A DNA stretch of 64,000 nucleotides from Acinetobacter beijerinckii CIP 110307 (GTDB lineage: Bacteria > Pseudomonadota > Gammaproteobacteria > Pseudomonadales > Moraxellaceae). A model generated the notes under the pieces. It saw only the letters and a list, made by a program, of their open reading frames with translations. It did no database searches and was not told the DNA's origin. Below are positions 1 through 7,877 of the stretch, one piece after another (within the stretch, counting starts at the first letter, position 1; each line of letters begins with the position of its first letter). The stretch covers positions 186,702 through 250,701 of the forward strand of contig NZ_KB849764.1 of assembly GCF_000369005.1 (NCBI RefSeq), in the 5' to 3' direction. Both the position numbers and the translations under genes were made by a program.

Positions 1-157
1 AATTCCTTGATTTCGAGGTCATGGGATTACAGTGATTTTTACGCCTGACCATTTGTGTTACTTATATGATCAGTATATCTAATAATATTAATTATTATAT
101 AAATTGACTTAATTAACAAATTGTTAGGTGTAATTACGTACAGAGAAGTTCATTATT

Positions 158-1492
158 ATGAATCAATCATCCTATCTTATGAGTAATAATCAAACACCTG
201 CTTTAGCACATGAATACTTAACACAAGTACCTGAACACTTTCTAAATCAGCAGACTGAAATAACTGATACTGATTCATCTAATCAGCCCATTCAGATTAC
301 AGCACCATTGGAAGAGCAACAGTCTTTACTCAATTCAATGTATGAAGAATGCTTCAATGCAGCAGACGATCAGCATTCAAGCTCATTGGCATTGGATTAC
401 TTATTAGATTTCAACACTGAATATAACCAATATGAAATTCGATCAAATCCTGAAGCTGAGAAAATATTCTCAGAAATTGAATTAGTAAAACAAATCTTAA
501 AACACAACTATGTGCAGGCTTATCGTAAGATCAAAGGCACTCTGTATCATGGATGGTATGAGCCTATTGATAAAAAATTCATTGAATTATTAAAGCAAAT
601 ACTCATCCAAGGGTTTGATCCCCTAGAGCATTATGATTGTGAGCATCATAGGATTGTTATGCAAGCGTATAACGAAACTCTAAAGGGGTATTTTCATGCT
701 GATTTTTATCTACATTATCCCAATGATCTTGTTCAGCTAAGAAATACTGATGGAACAATAACTTCAATTTGTTATGCAGAATTAATTAATCTATTCATTG
801 AACGTTTGTATTTGCTAACTCAAGAAAAGGAATTCAAATACCAACAGAAAAAACGAATGGAACGTTCCCAATATCAGCAAAAGGTCGCTACAGAATGTGT
901 AGATACGATACTGGCTAAACATTCGAGAATTGTCATTGCTCGTGTCGATTTTCGTTATGGAAAAACACAAAACCCTGAACTTGCCCAAGTCAAAGCAGAT
1001 TTAATCACATGCCTTCGTTATTTAAAGCGGACTTCAAATTTACGTATATTGGGCTATCTATGGAAATTGGAATTTGCCGAAAAAACTGGTTATCACTACC
1101 ACTGTTTTTTCTTTCTCGATGGTCGTAAACACTCACAGGACATTAAGCTAGCACAACAGATTGGTGAGGTCTGGAAAAGGGTGATTGGTATTGAGGGGGC
1201 TTACCATAATTGTAATCTTGATGCCCACAATGGCAAATATCGAGATGTAGGTATTGGCATCTTGCATCGCAAAGATAAACAAAAATACGAATATTTGATT
1301 GAAGCCATTCGTTATATCACCAAAAGAGACCAATTCATTGTGCATAAAAGGATTAAGCGGGATGAGGAAAATGAACAAAACCTTAGAAATGATAAAGCCT
1401 ACTTCATACGTGTTTTTGGTAAAAATATTGCTAAGGATGTTGCAATAAAAATGGGGAAATCTGTTGGAAATACTGGAAAAAAGGAGGCTTGA
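158..1492 (+). CDS. Inovirus Gp2-like (YagK/YfjJ C-terminal domain) HUH-type replication protein
   Basis: The 444-residue protein has a divergent N-terminal half and a C-terminal domain (about 255-420) of the YagK/YfjJ or inovirus Gp2 type. An HxH pair sits at H313/H315 inside YHYHCFFFLDG, and a later helix carries Y386 and K389, the layout expected of HUH rolling-circle nickases or their relatives. Family knowledge suggests replication or mobilisation of a small element; nicking is inferred. The gene is followed with only one intervening base by the next gene, so they form a pair. A decayed homologue with the same partner lies at 28774-30011 on the other strand. The first ATG is used; there is no strong ribosome site, so the start is less certain than the domain call. 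Confidence 0.8.
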   Translation: MNQSSYLMSNNQTPALAHEYLTQVPEHFLNQQTEITDTDSSNQPIQITAPLEEQQSLLNSMYEECFNAADDQHSSSLALDYLLDFNTEYNQYEIRSNPEAEKIFSEIELVKQILKHNYVQAYRKIKGTLYHGWYEPIDKKFIELLKQILIQGFDPLEHYDCEHHRIVMQAYNETLKGYFHADFYLHYPNDLVQLRNTDGTITSICYAELINLFIERLYLLTQEKEFKYQQKKRMERSQYQQKVATECVDTILAKHSRIVIARVDFRYGKTQNPELAQVKADLITCLRYLKRTSNLRILGYLWKLEFAEKTGYHYHCFFFLDGRKHSQDIKLAQQIGEVWKRVIGIEGAYHNCNLDAHNGKYRDVGIGILHRKDKQKYEYLIEAIRYITKRDQFIVHKRIKRDEENEQNLRNDKAYFIRVFGKNIAKDVAIKMGKSVGNTGKKEA

Positions 1493-1493
1493 A

Positions 1494-2423
1494 ATGACCC
1501 ATTATGCAATGACTCCTCAAGTACAACATATATTACAGACACCAATGCTCCCATTCATGCTAGATGTTAATACCCATTTATTTTTACGAGAGAGTATTCA
1601 AAATGCAGCCCAAATTGAAAATGGGAAACTAGCAGTTATGGATAAACGTGCGCCCAAGTGTATAGATAAGAATTATCGTATATTCTTAAATTCCCTACAG
1701 TGGCTGCATTACCATCGTATGGCATTACATGGATTCCAATTAAACCCTTATTGGGTTGCAATGCTTGATACGGCAGGTTTTTCTCATTACGGTAATATCA
1801 ATTACCTTATAGCGAATGCAGAGGGTATTCATGGTCAATTTAAATATAAGTTCTTGAAACGACGGATTGCACTGGAATATACAAAATTTATTGAACCTAT
1901 GAATGAAAGTATTAAATTTCAAAAGGCACTGTTTAAACGCTGTCTAGACAAACATAAGCAGATCAATTGTATGTTCTATGATTTGCCTTGTATTTTTACC
2001 ATTCCTTTACAATTCGACGCTGAAGTTAAATTACCAAAACTTACTCGTAAATGGCTGGAAAGATTACACCGATCGGAAGTATTGTCTGATAAGTTGTATG
2101 ATGTGCAATGGCGTATTGTTAAGTCACTGAATGGGTTTTACTCAGTCCAAGCAATTATTTATGTAATTGGTGATGAGACCCCATATTCCGATTTTATCTT
2201 GCAGGAATGGAAAGGGACTTGTTTAAATAAGGGGTATGAGATTAAGCAAGAAGCTCAATATTTACTTGAAGAAAAACACTGTTACTTTGCGGACAACGAT
2301 ATGCGTAGCTACTGGCGTAAACAGATTGAGTTTCTAAATGAACCACTCAAGATTTACCGCTATATGAGTCAGCATATTTCCTATTTGTGGCAAAGCTATA
2401 CAGGGAACATCCCAACTCATTAA
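1494..2423 (+). CDS. Uncharacterised partner of the Gp2-like protein
   Basis: I do not recognise a named domain in this 309-residue soluble protein. It starts at ATG 1494, directly after the Gp2-like stop, with a strong AAAGGAGG at 1481-1488, which decides the start over an earlier in-frame ATG at 1464. A homologue (27756-28751) accompanies the second Gp2-like gene; shared features include a C-terminal segment with 'YVIGDE/YVVGEA', 'EIWELTCL'-like spacing, and a final 'YRY..' motif. Strict co-occurrence and tight spacing suggest that it works with the HUH protein, for example as an accessory replication or plasmid-transfer factor. That role is inference. Confidence 0.7.
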   Translation: MTHYAMTPQVQHILQTPMLPFMLDVNTHLFLRESIQNAAQIENGKLAVMDKRAPKCIDKNYRIFLNSLQWLHYHRMALHGFQLNPYWVAMLDTAGFSHYGNINYLIANAEGIHGQFKYKFLKRRIALEYTKFIEPMNESIKFQKALFKRCLDKHKQINCMFYDLPCIFTIPLQFDAEVKLPKLTRKWLERLHRSEVLSDKLYDVQWRIVKSLNGFYSVQAIIYVIGDETPYSDFILQEWKGTCLNKGYEIKQEAQYLLEEKHCYFADNDMRSYWRKQIEFLNEPLKIYRYMSQHISYLWQSYTGNIPTH

Positions 2424-2436
2424 GTTTCTAAAATAC

Positions 2437-2463
2437 AAGGCGCTCTGATTAGAACGCCTTTTT
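2437..2463. terminator. Intrinsic terminator between converging genes
   Basis: AAGGCG (2437-2442) pairs with CGCCTT (2455-2460) and is followed by a T run. It lies between the convergent partner gene and the 169-residue lipoprotein gene. Confidence 0.7.
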
Positions 2464-2491
2464 GCCATAGTAAATTTCCGTGATTAAATCT

Positions 2492-3001
2492 CTAAAAATT
2501 ATAGGTATAGGTCAAACCACTATTGGTGGTAACCGTCACTTCACGCACATATTCAGCCGAACAACCAAGATAGACCTTTGCCACAGAACCATAGCGCATA
2601 TTTTGGTAATCATAAGTACCTTTGCTTCTACAATTGCCACGATTGATTAAAACCCCTGTAATGGTGGTTGGCGCATCGTTCAAGGATATGATGTTTAATA
2701 AATCGCTATAACCTGTCATGGAGTATTGAGATTCCTCACGACGGACACGGACTTCAAACTGTTCTTGCACAGTGGGTTCAGTCACTTCTTCAGCATTATA
2801 TGATTCATCTTCCAGAAAGGATTTATCAACGGCTGGAAAATCATCTTCGGATTGTTGAGGCGTTTCAGTCGCATCAGCAGTGCTATTCTCACTTGTTTGG
2901 GTCTGAGTATTTTTGGGTTTTGGTACATCGTTGCCTGAATTACATGCGGTTAAAGTCAGTAGCAGCATACTGTATAAAACAATAGATGGAATAAAATTCA
3001 T
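2492..3001 (-). CDS. Lipoprotein with C-terminal RGNC/YGSV domain
   Basis: The 169-residue protein begins with a signal peptide ending in LLTLTAC, a clear lipobox with Cys20, followed by a low-complexity Thr/Glu/Pro-rich linker (about 25-80). The C-terminal domain (about 100-169) contains SLNDAPTTITGVLINRGNC, then RYGSV, then a second Cys and a VTVTT..GLTYTY strand. The same domain occurs in lipoproteins at 32706-33323 and, more distantly, at 33342-33941 in backbone copy 2. The two conserved Cys residues could form a disulphide. It is likely periplasmic and lipid-anchored. Function unknown; conservation between element copies suggests an element-encoded envelope role. Confidence 0.75.
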   Translation of the reverse strand: MNFIPSIVLYSMLLLTLTACNSGNDVPKPKNTQTQTSENSTADATETPQQSEDDFPAVDKSFLEDESYNAEEVTEPTVQEQFEVRVRREESQYSMTGYSDLLNIISLNDAPTTITGVLINRGNCRSKGTYDYQNMRYGSVAKVYLGCSAEYVREVTVTTNSGLTYTYNF

Positions 3002-3113
3002 TACACATGCCTATATTTAATTGAATATTGTGATCTACAGGGTTGGGCGAAAGCCCAACTCTGTGTATTTAATTGCTAGATAAATCAATTTCTTACTTTT
3101 ATAAAAGTGGGAA

Positions 3114-4235
3114 TTACTCATCGATCTTTTTAAATACCTTCTGGATCGGCGTGTAGTTATCCAGAGTGAAATCAAAAGGAATTGGTTTTTTCAGCGACAC
3201 ATCAAATTTCTTTAATCGGGCATTTTCTATGCCGTTGAAATGTTTGCGTTGAAAGGACATGGTACTTGGTTCAAGGATTGCGATCGGTTCATTTGCAGAA
3301 TCAGCTTGAGTATTGTTAGTTTGATAAATGACTAAGCTATCTAATTCCAATTTATGGTTGTTGAAGTTGAAAATGTAACCGACATACTTTTGTCCATCAG
3401 CCGTAATAATATTTTGTGCTAACTCTGGCGTGGATGGTGCGGTGAAATTCACAATAAGATCCGATGCGAAATTCATATTCTCAAAATGTAATTGTTTCGA
3501 GTCAGCATCGTAATAAACAAAATTATCAATCGGACCATTTGGTCGATCATTCGGTGTATAGCTGCTTGGCATAAACAGACTTTGACCAGACGTAGCATTT
3601 AAACTAAGTTCTAAAAGCTTCAAGTCATAATTTAGATGGGCATTTTTAGTATCCAGTTCTTTTTGAAGTGTCTGAATACGTTGTTGATATTGTTCTGTAC
3701 TCTCAAATTGATCTTTTTGCGGTGGAGTCACCTGCATTGTCGATCTTATATAATTGATTGCCGTATCATGCGCTGCACGCAAAGAATAGTCATCACCTAA
3801 AGCAAAAGTGAATGCTGGAAACTGTTGACCAGTATGTCCGATCACTAAAACCTGATTGTTTTTTAAAGCCAGTACATTTCTTAAATCATTCAGAACGGTC
3901 TGGAAATGCACACAGTTTGCACAATAGTCAGCCACATCCGAATTTTCAGCAAACATCTGCAATCCAGAGATGGTTTTATACGGCGGATAAAAGGAAAAAT
4001 ATCCCTCATCTTTTATTAATTCCTGAAAGCTTTCACCTGTTTTGGTGAGCGGAGGTGTAATTTCATTTCGAGCGATAATCAATGGAGAAGAAACAGCCTG
4101 TGCAGGGGCTTCATCATTCAATGATATTTTTTCAATCTTTTGAGATAGTTCTTCTTTCTGTACATTATCTTGTTGTGGTTTTGAGCAGCCGACCAACGCA
4201 AGGCTGGTGAGCAGTGCAATTGAAACGTATTTCAT
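3114..4235 (-). CDS. Uncharacterised lipoprotein, 373 residues
   Basis: The N-terminus MKYVSIALLTSLALVGC is a lipoprotein signal with Cys17. The mature part shows no domain I can name. There is a short 'VIGHTGQQFPAFTFALGDDYSLRAAHDTAINYIRS'-type stretch around residues 130-165 that resembles the OmpA/MotB peptidoglycan-binding pattern (GHTD...LS..RA..V..YL) but with substitutions, so an OmpA-like fold is possible. It precedes the 169-residue lipoprotein gene on the same strand with a gap of about 110 bases and probably shares its transcript. Copy 2 of the backbone has other small exported proteins in this slot. Confidence 0.65.
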   Translation of the reverse strand: MKYVSIALLTSLALVGCSKPQQDNVQKEELSQKIEKISLNDEAPAQAVSSPLIIARNEITPPLTKTGESFQELIKDEGYFSFYPPYKTISGLQMFAENSDVADYCANCVHFQTVLNDLRNVLALKNNQVLVIGHTGQQFPAFTFALGDDYSLRAAHDTAINYIRSTMQVTPPQKDQFESTEQYQQRIQTLQKELDTKNAHLNYDLKLLELSLNATSGQSLFMPSSYTPNDRPNGPIDNFVYYDADSKQLHFENMNFASDLIVNFTAPSTPELAQNIITADGQKYVGYIFNFNNHKLELDSLVIYQTNNTQADSANEPIAILEPSTMSFQRKHFNGIENARLKKFDVSLKKPIPFDFTLDNYTPIQKVFKKIDE

Positions 4236-4560
4236 CCTCTTATTTCCCCATCCAATATTTTTAAAGTTTTTTAAAATGAATTATGAAATTGACTGTAATT
4301 TCAAATACATTTTGCTTGGCTGTCATAGGCTCTAGCTATGCTGTTACTGAGCACAATAAGGACACGCCAAATAAGCTGTGTGACGAATTCCATGATTTTT
4401 ATCCAGCACAAAGCACCACTGTTGAATAACCCCATAAAGGAACAGCAGCGGATGGATGCCTTGAATCAATCAGGACACAGCGAAAGCGTGTGATAAATGA
4501 ATCGGAATAAAATGTCGAAGAGGCGGGGAAAGTGCAGGGGAATAAAGCACAGTAAATTGC

Positions 4561-4812
4561 GTCATGGTTGACTATTCCTTTTGTAATGAGAAGTAGTCTT
4601 ACCAAATTACTGTCAAATAATGGTGGCAAGACTAGAAGGGTTGACAGACTGATACAAAAGGAAATCAGCGCACGCAAGCGTGCCCCTCCTAGCCTCACCA
4701 TAAAGGCGTGACTTAAGAGAACGCACAAAAACCCATATCGCGTTTGTTGTGCGCCTTTTGTAAACGGTCTGTCAAAACCGACTGACGATGTAGGTCAGCC
4801 CTAGCATCATAA
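4561..4812 (+). ncRNA. Candidate structured RNA, copy 1 (helix enclosing an H-type pseudoknot)
   Basis: Seen directly: hairpin GTCA/TGAC (4561-4572); helix A 4575-4585 with 4653-4663 (11 perfect pairs); inside it helix B 4594-4604 with 4621-4634 (7+4 pairs around a GGC bulge) and helix C 4610-4616 with 4641-4647 (7 pairs). B and C interleave, giving a pseudoknot. Hairpin D follows, 4670-4674 with 4679-4683. Further on, a 22-base block identical to copy 2 (4765-4786) forms CGGT/ACCG and continues into CTGAC/GTCAG (4782-4798). The second copy at 35101-35345 keeps every helix with different bases. The plus strand is preferred because a T-run terminator follows at 4987-5011, but all pairs are Watson-Crick, so the strand is not proven. 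Confidence 0.6.
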
Positions 4813-4986
4813 TCGTTGATAAAAAACAGGTCAATTGATCTGTAGACCGAGTATTCAAAAATCACTAAAAAATGATGATAAAAACGCATTCTAAAAAAAT
4901 ACAAATACATAGCATCTAAATGAGAACGATGCCTCTCCATTCGAGACAGCATCAAATAAACGTTTCACATACACAGCAATCATTTT

Positions 4987-5011
4987 GCCTGCTTTCCCAG
5001 CAGGCTTTTTT
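4987..5011 (+). terminator. Intrinsic terminator after the structured RNA
   Basis: GCCTGCT (4987-4993) pairs with AGCAGGC (4999-5005), followed by six T. It separates the non-coding region from the next gene and would end a plus-strand transcript. Confidence 0.75.
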
Positions 5012-5034
5012 ATTCATTTACAGGAAATACCACA

Positions 5035-5352
5035 ATGAGTTTGCCATGTCCTTATTGCCAGTCCAGAGAGACGGTACAACTGCAATCACCCCAACATTTA
5101 CCCAGCACCTCAACTAACAATCCAATTTCTAACAGTGTGATGTCACCGATGGCACTTGCCACATTAGGAGTGAGTGTTTCTAAAAGTCTAAACATTCCTC
5201 CGATTGCAGGTGCAATCGTTGGGGTGCTGATCGGAGGTATCTGGATGTTGATCACTGAAGATGAACAGCAACAACCACTACAACCAATCTATTGCAGACA
5301 GTATTACTGCAATCACTGTGACCGCAGCTTTAGCCCAAATTTACGCAATTGA
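5035..5352 (+). CDS. Small membrane protein with split zinc-ribbon Cys pairs
   Basis: The 105-residue protein begins MSLPCPYCQS and ends near YCNHCDRSF, giving two CxxC pairs (Cys5/Cys8 and Cys92/Cys95 region) that could form a zinc ribbon across the chain. Between them is a Gly/Ile/Val-rich hydrophobic segment (about 45-75) with a helical-hairpin character. The backbone copy 2 homologue (35546-35779) keeps the hydrophobic part ('LAVLGMNLAKSIGFSPMLGGVAGAALGG') but has lost both Cys pairs. It sits 63 bases before the DUF932 gene and may be cotranscribed. Function unknown. Confidence 0.65.
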   Translation: MSLPCPYCQSRETVQLQSPQHLPSTSTNNPISNSVMSPMALATLGVSVSKSLNIPPIAGAIVGVLIGGIWMLITEDEQQQPLQPIYCRQYYCNHCDRSFSPNLRN

Positions 5353-5415
5353 GTATTCAGCAAAATTTAAATCTAACGCTTTACCCATTTTAAAATTAAT
5401 ACAGGAATTATTCTT

Positions 5416-6465
5416 ATGGCACATTTAGTTGAAACAATGGCATTTGTAGGACAAACCCCTTGGCATGGTTTAGGCAATGAACTTACCCCAAACCAACCCA
5501 TCGAGGTCTGGGCACAACAAGCAGGAATGGATTGGCGCATCGAATCCTCGGATGTCAGTTACATGGCTCAGAATGAAAAGGGACAAAGCATCATCATGCC
5601 TTTTGAAGAACAGCGTGTACTTTACCGTTCTGATACTCATGCACCGTTATCGGTGGTCAGCCAACGCTTTCAGGAAGTGCAACCGATGGAAATCCTACAC
5701 TTCTATAAAGACCTGACCGAACAATCAGGCTTTGAACTGGAAACAGCAGGGGTGCTGAAAGGTGGCAAGAAATTCTGGGCATTGGCACGGACAGGACAAA
5801 GCTCAGCCTTAAAAGGCAAGGATGTCAGCAATGGCTACATTTTATTGGCAACTGCTTGTGATGGTACACTCGCCACTACTGCACAATTCACCAGTATTCG
5901 AGTGGTCTGTAACAACACTTTAGCCATTGCCCTCAAAGGACAGCACACCAGTGCAGGTGTGGTGAAAGTCCCACACAGCACTAAGTTTGATGCCGAGAAA
6001 GTCAAACAGCAACTGGGTATTTCAGTTCGCGCATGGGATGAACACATGTATGAAATGAAACAACTGAGCCAACGTAAAGTCACCCAACAGGAAGCAGCAG
6101 CTTATTTTGATGCGGTGTTTAACAATACCAGTCTGAGTATGGCTGAACAGGATGAAAGTATTATCCAGTTTTACCGTAATGCTGCAACAGCGACTCAAAT
6201 AAACCCATCCAAAGCAGACAATAAAACCGAACCAAACGGACGTGCCATGTCGAAAGTCATGACCATGTTTAACGGACATGGGCGTGGGGCAGAACTGAGT
6301 TCAGCTAAGGATACCGCTTATGGATTATTGTGCGCGATTACCGAGTTCACCGACCATGAACGCCGCGCCATGAGTACCGATCACCGCCTTGATTCTGCTT
6401 GGTTTGGCGCAGGGGCAGCGATTAAACAACGCGGTTTGGAACAGGCACTTCGAATGGTGGGTTAA
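5416..6465 (+). CDS. DUF932 (phage/plasmid-like TIGR03299) protein
   Basis: The 349-residue protein opens MAHLVETMAFVGQTPWHGLG, the typical N-terminus of the DUF932 phage/plasmid-like family; FTSIRVVCNNTL (about 150-165) and the C-terminal 'GNGRGAELSSAKDTAYGLLCAITEF' type motif are also family hallmarks. Length is normal for the family. The biochemical role is not established. It is always next to a YqaJ nuclease here, and copy 2 (35817-36863) is nearly identical in protein sequence. I infer a DNA-processing or annealing role paired with the nuclease. Confidence 0.85.
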   Translation: MAHLVETMAFVGQTPWHGLGNELTPNQPIEVWAQQAGMDWRIESSDVSYMAQNEKGQSIIMPFEEQRVLYRSDTHAPLSVVSQRFQEVQPMEILHFYKDLTEQSGFELETAGVLKGGKKFWALARTGQSSALKGKDVSNGYILLATACDGTLATTAQFTSIRVVCNNTLAIALKGQHTSAGVVKVPHSTKFDAEKVKQQLGISVRAWDEHMYEMKQLSQRKVTQQEAAAYFDAVFNNTSLSMAEQDESIIQFYRNAATATQINPSKADNKTEPNGRAMSKVMTMFNGHGRGAELSSAKDTAYGLLCAITEFTDHERRAMSTDHRLDSAWFGAGAAIKQRGLEQALRMVG

Positions 6466-6558
6466 GAAAACTATACCATTCATTCAGTTTTATTTAAGCC
6501 CATTTATTTAGCCTAAGCATACGGTAAAGCAAGCCGTACAAGCACAGCAACACCTTTC

Positions 6559-6586
6559 GCCACATTCTCCAGATGTGGCTTTTTTT
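6559..6586 (+). terminator. Hairpin and T7 run in the YqaJ leader
   Basis: GCCACAT (6559-6565) pairs with ATGTGGC (6573-6579), followed by seven T and ATGCCC. The same layout with a different stem is at 36947-36975 and 46689-46713. It acts as a terminator after DUF932 or as a leader attenuator for YqaJ. Confidence 0.65.
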
Positions 6587-6635
6587 ATGCCCGAAATTTA
6601 GCTTTTACGATTCTACTCATACAGGAATATTCAAT

Positions 6636-7778
6636 ATGCATAGCCATACTCAAATTCAAAACAGTTTAAATCATCCACCTTTACAACCTTATTCACCAAA
6701 CCTGAATCCACCCACCCAAAACTCACCGACTCAGCAAGTTGAGGTGGGAACTCGAAGCAAACGTGACCGACCGAACAAACAGCCACGAAAAACCAAAGCC
6801 CCTGTAGCCAAACGTCTTGCCAATACTAAACAGCTCAATTACCAACAATGGCTTGAAGTTCGCAAACAGGGCATTGGCAGTAGTGATGCAGCAACTGCAT
6901 GTGGATTGAATCCGTATATGTCGATGCTCGAACTATGGATGATTAAGACAGGACGGATGCAACAAAACATTGAAGATGAAAGTGCAGGCTATGCGCCTTT
7001 GTACTGGGGTAAACAGCTTGAGCCGTTGGTGGCAGAATACTACAGCATGCATACCAACCATAAAGTACGTCGAGTCAATGCGGTGCTGCAACATCCTGAT
7101 GAAGACAAGTATTTTATGCTCGCCAATTTGGATTATGCCGTGGTAGGCAATGGCGAAGTGCAGATTTTGGAATGTAAAACCGTTGGAGAATATGGCTCAA
7201 AACTATGGAGAGATGGTGTACCACTGTATGTCCTCTGCCAAGTTCAGCATCAATTAGCCGTGACAGGCAAACAGGCAGCGCATATCTGTGCCTTGATCTG
7301 TGGACATGAAACCAAAATCTATAAAGTGACACGCAACGAAACCGTGATCCAGCACATCATTAATGCGGAACGTCACTTCTGGCAATGTGTGGAATCAGAT
7401 ATTCCACCGAGTGTAGATGCGTCAGATTCAGCAGCCAAAGCCTTGCAACAACTCTACCCAGAGCAGATTCCACTATTGGTGGAAGACTTGACCCAAAATG
7501 AACAAGCCAACTATCTGTTTAACCAATTGCTTGAGGAGCGACATAAGGTTGAGCAGCATCAACAGTATTTTGATGAACTCAAACATCAACTGCAAATACT
7601 GATGAAAGAAGCAGAGCGAGCGGTATTTACAGGTGGCTCTGTCACATGGAAGAAATCGCAGGACTCGATCAGCCTAGACAGTAAGTCCTTATTGAAACAG
7701 CATCCTGAATACCTACAGCAGTTTCCGCAAACCAAAGCAGGAACACGACGCTTTCAGATTTATCCGAATGGTGGATAA
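6636..7778 (+). CDS. YqaJ-family viral recombinase / lambda-type exonuclease
   Basis: The start is ATG 6636, preceded by AGGAA at 6622-6626; a longer frame from 6573 would lie in the terminator hairpin. The 380-residue protein has a Lys/Pro-rich N-terminus (1-60), then the nuclease domain with RKQGIGSSDAATACGLNPY (about 70-90), the acidic LANLDYAVV and the ECK triad in ILECKTVGEYG, followed by CQVQHQL, all typical of YqaJ/lambda exonuclease proteins that resect double-strand ends for single-strand annealing. A helical C-terminal region follows. It probably works with DUF932 and the Gp3-like protein. Confidence 0.88.
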   Translation: MHSHTQIQNSLNHPPLQPYSPNLNPPTQNSPTQQVEVGTRSKRDRPNKQPRKTKAPVAKRLANTKQLNYQQWLEVRKQGIGSSDAATACGLNPYMSMLELWMIKTGRMQQNIEDESAGYAPLYWGKQLEPLVAEYYSMHTNHKVRRVNAVLQHPDEDKYFMLANLDYAVVGNGEVQILECKTVGEYGSKLWRDGVPLYVLCQVQHQLAVTGKQAAHICALICGHETKIYKVTRNETVIQHIINAERHFWQCVESDIPPSVDASDSAAKALQQLYPEQIPLLVEDLTQNEQANYLFNQLLEERHKVEQHQQYFDELKHQLQILMKEAERAVFTGGSVTWKKSQDSISLDSKSLLKQHPEYLQQFPQTKAGTRRFQIYPNGG

Positions 7779-7818
7779 GACAGCTACGCATATCCCAAAT
7801 TCAACTAAACCAACTGAT

Positions 7819-7847
7819 CCCATACCTCAAAAGGTGTGGGATTTTTT
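7819..7847 (+). terminator. Hairpin and T run in the Gp3-like gene leader
   Basis: CCCATACCT (7819-7827) pairs with AGGTGTGGG (7832-7840, one G-T), then a T run and ATGCCC as in the YqaJ leader. It lies about 30 bases before the next start codon. Confidence 0.65.
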
Positions 7848-7877
7848 ATGCCCAATTTTTATTTAAAGGAAATGATC

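Larger units (their letters stand above)
4236..5034. other. Long non-coding region of backbone copy 1
   Basis: There is no credible gene between the minus-strand lipoprotein and the plus-strand membrane protein. Reading frames here overlap the structured RNA and have no protein character. The left part (about 4330-4560) shows weaker similarity to 34900-35100, including a GGACAC motif and GGGGAA followed by AATAAAG, so the conserved non-coding unit may be 450-700 bases. Confidence 0.6.

Noticed and set aside
4561..4812. Known ribozyme classes (hammerhead, HDV-like) or retron RNA
   Set aside because: No CUGANGA/GAAA core; strand order is not the HDV nested double pseudoknot; no reverse transcriptase gene in the window.
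4399..4955. Minus-strand open frames across the copy 1 non-coding region
   Set aside because: They overlap paired RNA stems, have no ribosome site or protein-like composition, and are not conserved in copy 2.
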